Below, piece by piece: positions 16,655 through 22,945 of a stretch of 36,012 bases of DNA; within the stretch, counting starts at the first letter, position 1; every line of letters starts with the position of its first letter. Location of the stretch: the NCBI GenBank assembly GCA_930990645.1, contig CAKNQJ010000006.1:1-36012 (forward strand). Direction: 5' to 3'. Source of the stretch: an uncultured Clostridium sp. GTDB lineage: Bacteria; Bacillota; Clostridia; TANB77; CAG-508. The position numbers and the translations under genes were made by a program. Below the pieces are notes generated by a model. It was given only the letters and a program-made list of their open reading frames with translations, had not been told where the DNA came from and searched no databases.

Positions 16655-16832
16655 TAAAAAATTGTTACTATTTTAAGGCTTTAAAATTATCAATGCCCTG
16701 CAACGGTAGTTTTAATTAAAATCGTCTCGCTACGTCCCGACGGAGCTCCCTGCTCCGCTCGTCGATTTTAATTATAAGCTCCCTGCGCGGGCTTTAAATT
16801 TATTCTAACCTTAAAATAGTAACAATTTTTTA
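16655..16832. repeat. Long palindrome between convergent genes
   Basis: Arms 16655-16678 and 16809-16832 are perfectly complementary over 24 bp. An inner stem pairs AATTAAAATCG with CGATTTTAATT. The interior is unusually GC-rich for this window and, on the minus strand, carries three GCAGGG words (GCAGGGAGCTT, GCAGGGAGCTCC, GCAGGGCATT). It begins just after the 61-residue gene and ends 5 nt before the stop of the next minus-strand gene, so it may terminate both. Its core is unlike the other palindromes. Confidence 0.8.
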
Positions 16833-16837
16833 TACTT

Positions 16838-17275
16838 CTATTTCAATTCTTTTCTATTATTTTTGATAACTTTTAAAGCATCTTCTAAAGCCACTTCTAT
16901 TCCTGCTAAAACGCCATCTGCATACTCTTCTGTTCCACTTTTTATTTCTCTTGACATTTCATTTGCAGTTTCTATAATTTCTACTTTCTTTTCATAAGCC
17001 TTTTTAGTAATTTCATGCTCATCAATCATAGAAATAATTCTATTTTCCGCTTCTTTAATTATTTCATCTGCCTCATTTTGAGCCTCAACCAATATTCTTT
17101 GTCTTTCTTCTTTTATCCATTTTGCTTGTTTCAATTCATCAGGAAGTTTTAATCTTATTTCTTTTACAATATCCAAAATATCTTCCTTATTCACTATGCA
17201 TTTACTTGAAAATGGTATTCCTCTGCTTTTATCAAGCATGTCCTCTAAAGCTTCTAACAATGTAAATATTTCCAT
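16838..17275 (-). CDS. ATP-synthase-b-subunit-like coiled-coil protein
   Basis: 145 residues, mostly one long coiled coil (about 45-120) with the Ala/Glu-rich KEERQRILVEAQNEADEIIK pattern seen in F0 subunit b and DivIVA-like tails. It lacks a membrane segment, so it is not a genuine b subunit. Proteins like this are often encoded beside rsmD in Clostridia and labelled ATPase without evidence. It starts 4 nt after the rsmD stop, with AAAGGAG inside the last rsmD codons, so the two are translationally coupled. A link to division is suggested by nearby divIVA and sepF. Confidence 0.75.
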   Translation of the reverse strand: MEIFTLLEALEDMLDKSRGIPFSSKCIVNKEDILDIVKEIRLKLPDELKQAKWIKEERQRILVEAQNEADEIIKEAENRIISMIDEHEITKKAYEKKVEIIETANEMSREIKSGTEEYADGVLAGIEVALEDALKVIKNNRKELK

Positions 17276-17279
17276 AAAC

Positions 17280-17840
17280 TTACTCCTTTCGACTTAAGAA
17301 TATTAGGTAAGCACGTCCATATTTTCTTAAATCATTTACTGTTACTTTCAATTTTTCTAATTCTCTTAAATCTCTTTCCTTTTCGTCTGTTTCTACAATT
17401 ATTAATCCATCTTTTTTTAATAAATCATATGAAATAATTAACTCAGTTGCTAATCCTGCCAAATCCTTCTTATATGGCGGATCTATATATATAGTATCAA
17501 ATTTTATTTTTTGTTCTTTCATATTCAATAAACACTTTTTAAAATCTTTTTCTACCACATCTGATTTATCAAAAAATCTAGTCTTATCAAGATTCTTTTT
17601 TATCATTTCTGCAGCCATATGTGAATGCTCACAGAAGTAAACTTTTTTTGCCCCTCTGCTTATAAACTCAATTCCAATTGCTCCACTTCCTGCAAATAAA
17701 TCTAAAACCACACTATCGTCAATTCTATTCTGTATTATATTAAATAGTGATTCTTTCACTCTATCTAGTGTAGGCCTAGTGTCTATACTTTCAATAGAAT
17801 TCAATTTTGTGCCTTTTGCGCACCCACTTATTACTCTCAT
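17280..17840 (-). CDS. rsmD: 16S rRNA (guanine(966)-N(2))-methyltransferase RsmD
   Basis: RsmD methylates G966 (E. coli numbering) of 16S rRNA in the small subunit using S-adenosylmethionine. The 186-residue protein shows RPTLDRVKESLFN (near 24-36), the SAM-binding LDLFAGSGAIGIE (near 47-59) and the N-methyltransferase DPPY motif (near 121-124). The frame extends two codons to a GTG, but the ATG at 17838-17840 has GAGG 5 nt upstream. A TTGACA promoter lies at 17866-17893. Upstream of that is an array of 11-bp repeats with the same spacing as at sepF. Confidence 0.94.
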   Translation of the reverse strand: MRVISGCAKGTKLNSIESIDTRPTLDRVKESLFNIIQNRIDDSVVLDLFAGSGAIGIEFISRGAKKVYFCEHSHMAAEMIKKNLDKTRFFDKSDVVEKDFKKCLLNMKEQKIKFDTIYIDPPYKKDLAGLATELIISYDLLKKDGLIIVETDEKERDLRELEKLKVTVNDLRKYGRAYLIFLSRKE

Positions 17841-17865
17841 TGTCACCTCATATGATATACTATAT

Positions 17866-17893
17866 ATTTTAACCGATTTTTTTTATATGTCAA
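17866..17893 (-). promoter_or_regulatory. rsmD promoter
   Basis: TTGACA (17888-17893), 16 nt spacer, TAAAAT (17866-17871) on the minus strand, about 25 nt before the start codon. Exactly 15 nt (17894-17908) separate the -35 box from the repeat array. Confidence 0.75.
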
Positions 17894-17908
17894 TAATAAT
17901 TACAGAAT

Positions 17909-18000
17909 TGTAATATATATTTAATATTTTTGTAACATTGTCAAATAATTGTAATATTTCTTTAACATTATACGATTAATTGTAATATTTGTAATATTTC
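17909..18000. repeat. 11-bp repeat array (TGTAATATTTN) upstream of the rsmD promoter
   Basis: Units start at 17909, 17920, 17931, 17950, 17961, 17981 and 17990. Most are 11 bp apart and match TGTAATATTTN or TTTAAYATTNT. See the equivalent arrays at 19412-19466 and 34333-34376. Likely a protein-binding array or an extended UP-like element. Confidence 0.75.
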
Positions 18001-18003
18001 TAA

Positions 18004-18260
18004 ACTAAAAGCAACGAAATTCTTCATTTATTCGTGACTCTTTGTTTTTTTTAATCAAAGTAAAGAATTTTTAAAGCAGATAGCAATTTTCGTATATCTA
18101 AACCAAGCAACGAAAGTCGCCCTTTGTTCGTGCTGATTTGAGTTTCCGACCAAATGTGAGGAAATCTCAAAGGCAATATCGATTTCAGCTATTTTTTAAG
18201 ATATAGGAAATGCAATTTCCTATATCTTAAAAAACTTGCAGAAATCATAACTGCAAGTTT
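18004..18260. repeat. Composite stem-loop region, family 3 copy B
   Basis: No gene is visible here. The words CAACGAAA and TTCGTG occur twice in order (near 18012-18038 and 18108-18132), then GAGTTTCC / GGAAATCTC arms. A perfect 20-bp stem 18192-18211 / 18215-18234 with loop GCA follows, and then a 10-bp stem 18232-18241 / 18251-18260. The 20-bp hairpin shares its inner ATAGGAAAT-GCA-ATTTCCTAT with 13955-13979, but its outer part is extended and different. It lies between divIVA and the rsmD array. Confidence 0.6.
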
Positions 18261-18298
18261 ACTTTTCAATACTTATCTTCTGCGAAATAATAATTTAA

Positions 18299-18350
18299 GG
18301 CCTGTCCCCATTTTCTCAAAAATGGGAATTTGGAGCCTGTCCCTAAATTC
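18299..18350. repeat. GGGACAGGCC hairpin pair after divIVA
   Basis: On the minus strand GGGACAGGCTC (18333-18343) is looped between GAATTT and AAATTC. An 8-bp stem follows (18307-18314 / 18319-18326), then GGGGACAGGCC (18299-18309). It begins directly after the divIVA stop, the same position as 5415-5462 after the GH15 gene. Confidence 0.75.
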
Positions 18351-18800
18351 TCACTCTTTGTTTACTTCTTTTAATAGTTCTAGTTGTGATATTAACAATG
18401 ATTCCATTTTCGCTTTATATACATCAAATTGTTTTTGTAATTCATCTAATTCTTTGGTCTTCATTGTTATTTGTTGCTCTAATTCCATAAGTTGTTGTTT
18501 TGCTGTACCTTGAGCATCTCTTACTATTTGATCTGCTTGTTGTTGTGCAACTTTTTTTATTTCGTCTGCTGTACTTTGTGCCATAACTAAAGTATTTTGA
18601 AGTGTTGATTCTAAATTTTTATATTTTACAAGACTTGCTTCTAATTCTGCCATTTTTCCTTTATTTTCATTAGACTCTTTATATAATTTTTCATAGTCTA
18701 CAGTTAATTCATCAAGGAAATTGTCTACCTCTTCTACACTATAGCCATTCATCATTTGCTTAGCAAATTTTTTGTTTTCTATATCTAATGGTGTATACAT
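18351..18800 (-). CDS. divIVA: DivIVA-family cell division/polarity protein
   Basis: DivIVA self-assembles at curved membrane near septa and poles and recruits division or growth factors. The 149-residue protein has the N-terminal lipid-binding and dimerisation region (MYTPLDIENKKFAKQMMNGY, then EEVDNFLDELTVDYEKL), followed by a coiled coil to the end. It is slightly short for the family. AGGAGGG precedes the ATG, 33 nt after sepF, so the two are probably cotranscribed. Both are standard neighbours in Bacillota; the ylmE, ylmG and ylmH genes usually nearby are absent here. Confidence 0.9.
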   Translation of the reverse strand: MYTPLDIENKKFAKQMMNGYSVEEVDNFLDELTVDYEKLYKESNENKGKMAELEASLVKYKNLESTLQNTLVMAQSTADEIKKVAQQQADQIVRDAQGTAKQQLMELEQQITMKTKELDELQKQFDVYKAKMESLLISQLELLKEVNKE

Positions 18801-18833
18801 ATTTGTCCCTCCTAAATTCCTTTTATAACTACA

Positions 18834-19316
18834 TTAATTGTTTGCAGTATTACGTAACCATGAAACAGATAGTTTATTTTTTATCTCTTCTCTTGCCATT
18901 TCATTAGTTATATCATAGTTGTATGGTGCTACCAAAAATATTGAATTAGAAACTTTTTGTAAATTGCCATCTAATGCATGAACTGCACCACTAACAACAT
19001 CAACTATTCTTCTAGCAACATCTTTATTAACATACTCTAGATTAACAATAATTGATTTTTTCTCCTTTAATAAATTACAGATACTTTCTGATTGTTCAAA
19101 ACTTGTTGGTTGGCATATAACCATTTTAACTTGTTGTGTTTGAGGCATATTTACAACTTTATTGCTCTTTCTGCCCCATATTTTTCTATCTTCTTCTTCC
19201 TCTTCTTGTTCTTCTATATCTTCATTTTTCTCATAATCTACTTCTTCTGTTTCTTCTTCATCTCTCTCTGGTAATCCTAACATACCCCATACTTTTTCCA
19301 TAATAGCTCCTGACAT
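18834..19316 (-). CDS. sepF: Cell division protein SepF
   Basis: SepF bundles FtsZ and anchors it to the membrane. At 160 residues the protein has an N-terminal amphipathic helix (SGAIMEKVWGMLGL), a very acidic linker (about 18-43) and the C-terminal SepF core (from VKMVICQPTSFEQ near 63 to IFLVAPYNYDI near 127). The first ATG is favoured, with GGAGG 8 nt upstream. A TTGACA promoter and an 11-bp repeat array lie upstream with the same geometry as rsmD. Confidence 0.93.
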   Translation of the reverse strand: MSGAIMEKVWGMLGLPERDEEETEEVDYEKNEDIEEQEEEEEDRKIWGRKSNKVVNMPQTQQVKMVICQPTSFEQSESICNLLKEKKSIIVNLEYVNKDVARRIVDVVSGAVHALDGNLQKVSNSIFLVAPYNYDITNEMAREEIKNKLSVSWLRNTANN

Positions 19317-19367
19317 TTAACTAACCTCCTATACCAAAAATTTGTCATTGGTTTCTATTTGCTATAT

Positions 19368-19396
19368 AGTATCTTACATTTTTTGCAACTTGTCAA
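19368..19396 (-). promoter_or_regulatory. sepF promoter
   Basis: TTGACA (19391-19396), 17 nt spacer, GATACT (19368-19373) on the minus strand; TACTAT two bases further is an alternative -10. Exactly 15 nt (19397-19411) separate the -35 box from the repeat array. Confidence 0.65.
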
Positions 19397-19411
19397 TAGT
19401 TTTTTTATTTT

Positions 19412-19466
19412 TGTAATATAAATTTAATATAATTGTAATATTTCTGTAATATTATTGTAATATTTT
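19412..19466. repeat. Perfectly phased 11-bp repeat array upstream of the sepF promoter
   Basis: Five contiguous units of exactly 11 bp start at 19412, 19423, 19434, 19445 and 19456. Four begin TGTAATAT and one TTTAATAT. No base intervenes between units. Confidence 0.85.
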
Positions 19467-19591
19467 AATTGAAAAAGAATTAAATTTTAACTAGGAAAAC
19501 AAGTTTAAAATTTATGAGGCGTACTTTGTGTACGTTGAATAAATTTTAAATGAAGTTTGACAACGTTAAAATTGTAATTATTTTTCAATTT
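19466..19591. repeat. Long nested palindrome, family 2 copy A
   Basis: Outer arms 19466-19491 and 19565-19591 are complementary with few mismatches. The inner stem pairs TTTAAAATTTA with TAAATTTTAAA. The conserved core GAGGCGTACTT (19516-19526) is followed by GTAC, and GTTTGACAACG closes the interior. The right arm overlaps the stop codon of the HlyD-like gene (19585-19587). Compare 22815-22945. Confidence 0.8.
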
Positions 19592-20877
19592 AGTAATATT
19601 TCATCGTATATACTAATACTTGGCATACTTCTTATTTCTTCTGATGTATATCCTAATTCTCCCAATTCTTCACTAGTATAATTTGTAACAATAGAATATT
19701 TTTCATTGCTATCTAACACTTTCACAATTATTTTATCCTCATAACCTATTCTTGTTCTAGTCACATACGAAATATTTTTGCCATTTCTTTCTTCTGTAGA
19801 AACCGCTTGATTTGGCACTCTCATTCCAGATGCACTCCACCAAATAACATTAAATGAAATTTTCCTATAGCTAATCAACTCTTCAACTTCTTTTTCGATT
19901 TTAAAAGTTATAATATTATCATTATTTTCAATAGTTTTATATTCAATCGTTGCATCTACTACAGTTCCACTTGGTAATCTTAACCCAACTTCATCTCCAA
20001 CTTCTGCTTCTTTTGCTTGTTCTGATTCTAGTATACTCACTACGTAACAATAATAGTTGTTAATTATTTTTCCACTTTCATTACTTGTCGGAATAATTTG
20101 TCCTGTCCTTAAATTCAAATTATTCAAAAAATCTTTTGTATATTTACTAAAATCATCTGTTGATAATACATCTTCATAACCATCAACTCTGTATGATACA
20201 ACACCGCTTCTGCTTGCATTTATATATTCAGCGCCTGAATTTAATTCATTCTCATATTCGCTTCTTTCATCTATTAATTTTTGCAAATATGACCCCGCAG
20301 GACTTAACTCACCCGCAATTTGAGCTTTTTTCGTCATATTGTTTGCAATTGTTTGCTTGTTATCTTGAATTTTCGTCAAATCGCTTTCTCCATACAACTC
20401 GCTTATTTTAGAATCAATTTGCTCTTCTAGTACTCTTGTATCAGACGTGACCACACTTTCTTGGTTTGCCATTGCCTCATCTATTTTTGTATCAAGCTCT
20501 TGTATTTTTTCTACCAAACTTTCTTCATTATTTGAATAATATCTAAATACAGACTCCCCTTTTGCAACTTTTTCACCTTCTGTTTTTATTTGCTCAATTC
20601 CATTTTTATAGTTTTCTCCTTTTAGTACAGTCTCATCACGTACTATATAACCTATTCCTGTCTCTTCTTCCTGAATTTGTCCCATTTCTATATAAACTGT
20701 ATCAGTCGGATTTCTAAACAAGTTTACAACTAAATAGATGATATACGCCATAATGCATAGTAATACAAGCATAATAAATTTCTTTTTATGCCTTTTAAAA
20801 AATTGTATAAACTTATTTTGTTTTTTAGTTTCTCCCCTATCTTTCTTCTTAGTTGTTTCTTCCACTATTTTTATCAT
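19585..20877 (-). CDS. HlyD-like membrane protein
   Basis: 430 residues with a Lys-rich cytoplasmic N-terminus (about 1-33), one membrane helix (about 34-54) and a large external region. This has lipoyl/barrel-sandwich-like halves (GYIVRDETVLKG near 75; SGVVSYRVDGYED near 221) around a coiled coil (about 115-200), the layout of HlyD-type adaptors. Clostridia commonly encode such a protein just upstream of sepF, without an ABC transporter, so a division-linked role is more likely than export. The ATG has AAAAGGA immediately against it, unusually close, so the start is uncertain; a GTG four codons later is an alternative. Confidence 0.8.
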   Translation of the reverse strand: MIKIVEETTKKKDRGETKKQNKFIQFFKRHKKKFIMLVLLCIMAYIIYLVVNLFRNPTDTVYIEMGQIQEEETGIGYIVRDETVLKGENYKNGIEQIKTEGEKVAKGESVFRYYSNNEESLVEKIQELDTKIDEAMANQESVVTSDTRVLEEQIDSKISELYGESDLTKIQDNKQTIANNMTKKAQIAGELSPAGSYLQKLIDERSEYENELNSGAEYINASRSGVVSYRVDGYEDVLSTDDFSKYTKDFLNNLNLRTGQIIPTSNESGKIINNYYCYVVSILESEQAKEAEVGDEVGLRLPSGTVVDATIEYKTIENNDNIITFKIEKEVEELISYRKISFNVIWWSASGMRVPNQAVSTEERNGKNISYVTRTRIGYEDKIIVKVLDSNEKYSIVTNYTSEELGELGYTSEEIRSMPSISIYDEILLN

Positions 20878-20905
20878 TCCTTTTCACCAATTCTTAGTTT
20901 TTTTC

Positions 20906-20991
20906 GAGAAATAATATATTATTATTTTATTTTTTCTTTCCGACCCCCAACTTAAGTCGTAAATCAAAAAGAAAAAAATATATTATTTCTC
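20906..20991. repeat. Short palindrome, family 1 copy D
   Basis: Arms 20906-20920 and 20977-20991 form a perfect 15-bp stem ending one base before the miaA stop codon. The interior keeps only the right family-1 core on the minus strand, GTTGGGGGTCGGAAA (20937-20951), next to CTTAA. It looks like an internal deletion derivative of copies A-C. Confidence 0.75.
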
Positions 20992-20992
20992 T

Positions 20993-21910
20993 TTAGTTAA
21001 CTAATAATTGCTCAATAGTCTTTAAATTCTCCTCCACAGGCTTTAGTCCGTCAAGCCAAGTAATGTTCTCATATTTTCTAAACCATGTAAGCTGCCTTTT
21101 TGCATATCTTCTAGTCATCATTTTTATTTTATCTATCATTTCATCTTTGCTCAAATTTCCTTCTAAATATTCTATAACTTCTTTGTATCCTAATCCCTGC
21201 ATTGCTGTAGGAAATTTGTCATATTTCTTTAATAATGTTTCTACTTCTTCAATTAATCCATTTTCTATCATTATGTCAACTCTTTTGTCAATTCTTTCAT
21301 AAAGCTTGTCCCTATCCATATTAATTCCAAACAATATGTAATCAAAATCTGGTCCTTTACTCCTTGACTCTTTTTCAAGCTGTGTCTTTGTTTTTCTTGT
21401 AGCTTTGTATATTTCCAGAATTCTATAAATTCTCTTTTTATCATTTGGGCTAATCTTCTTCGCAGCATCTACATCTATTTTTTCTGCCTCTTCATATAGA
21501 TATTGTAACCCTTTTTCTTCTACTATTTTGTCCAAATGTGCCCTGTAATCCAAATCCACTTCTATTTCTTCATATTCAATCCCATATATAAGAGCTTCTA
21601 GGTATAACCCTGTACCACCAACTACTATAGGAACTTTTCCTTTTGCAAGAATTTCTTTAATCGCATTTGTTGCTTCTTTTTTATAGTCAGCCACACTAAA
21701 TCTCTGCTCTGGAGAAACACAATCAATCAAATAATGTTTTATTCCCTGCATTTCTTCAACTGTTGGTTTTGCTGTACCTATTGTCATATCCTTATATATT
21801 TGCATTGAGTCACAAGACACAATCTCTCCATTAACTTTTTTTGCAAGTTCTATCGAAAGTCCAGTTTTCCCTGAGGCCGTCGGGCCACAAATTACAATTA
21901 CCTTTTGCAT
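20993..21910 (-). CDS. miaA: tRNA dimethylallyltransferase MiaA
   Basis: MiaA transfers a dimethylallyl group to N6 of A37 in tRNAs that read UNN codons. The 305-residue protein has the P-loop GPTASGKT (8-15), the substrate-binding DSMQIYKDM (34-42), GTAKPT (45-50), VVGGTGLYLEALIYG (near 97-111) and the C-terminal RRYAKRQLTWFRK block. AAGGA lies about 8 nt before the ATG. miaA commonly follows mutL; here one membrane-protein gene separates them. Confidence 0.96.
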   Translation of the reverse strand: MQKVIVICGPTASGKTGLSIELAKKVNGEIVSCDSMQIYKDMTIGTAKPTVEEMQGIKHYLIDCVSPEQRFSVADYKKEATNAIKEILAKGKVPIVVGGTGLYLEALIYGIEYEEIEVDLDYRAHLDKIVEEKGLQYLYEEAEKIDVDAAKKISPNDKKRIYRILEIYKATRKTKTQLEKESRSKGPDFDYILFGINMDRDKLYERIDKRVDIMIENGLIEEVETLLKKYDKFPTAMQGLGYKEVIEYLEGNLSKDEMIDKIKMMTRRYAKRQLTWFRKYENITWLDGLKPVEENLKTIEQLLVN

Positions 21911-22054
21911 TTACTCATTCCTTTTTTTGAATTCTTTATCATGTATAACTTAGTGTGTGTTTTATATGTAAATATATTAAAGCTATAGTTATATGTTATA
22001 AAGCACATCAATTTATACAAGTTCTAATTCCTATCTTTATATAAATTTAGATTT

Positions 22055-22738
22055 TTAATTAATTGTATTACTACTTTCTAATACGTTATCAATTGCAGTA
22101 TCACTTTGAACTACATTTATACTATCGCCTTGGCTATTATTCACAATATTAGTTTCAACCACATTATCTGTTGCATTAGTAGTCACTTGTGTGTTTTGAC
22201 TTTGCACATTACTAATACTATTCGTTGTTTCGTTTTCATTTGTACTAGTAATTTGATTTGTCACTTCATTTGCAATATCATTTAGGACACTATTTGTACT
22301 TTCCTGTTGCATGCTATTTTCCTGTTCATTTAGCATATTAACAACTTGCTCTTGTATATTTTTAAAATACATACATTCTATGATTAGAACTATAAGCAAT
22401 ATTACTGCAAGTATAATACCTCTTTTTAGAAACACGCTTTTATCCAAACTACCATATTTCAGTTTATTGTATGATTTAGCAAGTAATGGAAGCATTATAA
22501 TTCCATTTATTGGCACAAATAAGAAAGTAATTAAATCTTTTCCTCTTTCAGATACCTCCGTCACTTCAATACCTCTAGTACTAAACCAATATACGATTGA
22601 TGTTAATACATACATCACAGCTGTACCAACCACTATATAAATTAGTTTTTCTTTTTTTCCTAAATCTCCTAGTGAATAGTACATAAGCACTATTGAAACT
22701 ATGTTTAAAATCAAAATAAATAATAAGATTATTGGCAT
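22055..22738 (-). CDS. Unrecognised membrane protein with Asn/Thr-rich tail
   Basis: 227 residues. Four hydrophobic segments (about 2-20, 32-51, 68-86, 107-124) are followed by a 100-residue low-complexity tail rich in Asn, Thr, Ser, Gln and Val (NEVTNQITSTNENETTN and similar). The tail is probably extracellular and disordered. No domain recognised. It sits between mutL and miaA on the same strand. A purine-rich GGAAGGAAAG stretch lies upstream of the ATG, directly after the hairpin at 22761-22791. Confidence 0.7.
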   Translation of the reverse strand: MPIILLFILILNIVSIVLMYYSLGDLGKKEKLIYIVVGTAVMYVLTSIVYWFSTRGIEVTEVSERGKDLITFLFVPINGIIMLPLLAKSYNKLKYGSLDKSVFLKRGIILAVILLIVLIIECMYFKNIQEQVVNMLNEQENSMQQESTNSVLNDIANEVTNQITSTNENETTNSISNVQSQNTQVTTNATDNVVETNIVNNSQGDSINVVQSDTAIDNVLESSNTIN

Positions 22739-22760
22739 TTAAATTCACTTTCCTTCCTTT

Positions 22761-22791
22761 TGTCACAAAGGGGACAGGCCTTTTTGTGACA
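22761..22791. repeat. Hairpin with GGGACAGGCC loop
   Basis: TGTCACAAA (22761-22769) and TTTGTGACA (22783-22791) enclose GGGGACAGGCCTT. It lies between mutL and the membrane-protein gene, about 20 nt before the latter's start. Confidence 0.75.
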
Positions 22792-22814
22792 TTTTATCTA
22801 TTTTTGCTTATTCC

Positions 22815-22945
22815 TAGTTTAGAAAAGAATTGTTATTTTGGCTAGGCGAACGAACGAGAAAACCGGAGGCGTACTTAGGTAGTACTGCTAAAGGATTTTC
22901 GAAGCAAAGTTCAACAACGACAAAATGCAATTATTTTCTAAACTA
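22815..22945. repeat. Long nested palindrome, family 2 copy B
   Basis: Arms 22815-22840 and 22921-22945 are complementary with few mismatches; the right arm includes the mutL stop codon (22943-22945). The interior shares CTAGG, GAGGCGTACTT (22866-22876), GTAC and AAGTTCAACAACG with 19466-19591. The inner stem (GAGAAAACC / GGATTTTC) differs in sequence but still pairs. Confidence 0.8.

Noticed and set aside
17909-18000. Repeat array considered as a CRISPR array or plasmid-type replication iterons.
   Set aside because: Units are only 11 bp with no spacers, no cas or rep gene is present, and the fixed distance to promoters fits regulation better.
7478-22945. Palindromes at gene 3' ends, all genes in one direction, resembling integron attC sites.
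   Set aside because: The neighbours are core housekeeping genes (ftsK, miaA, mutL), the GTTRRRY / RYYYAAC boxes do not match, there is no integrase, and the stems lack attC-type extrahelical asymmetry.
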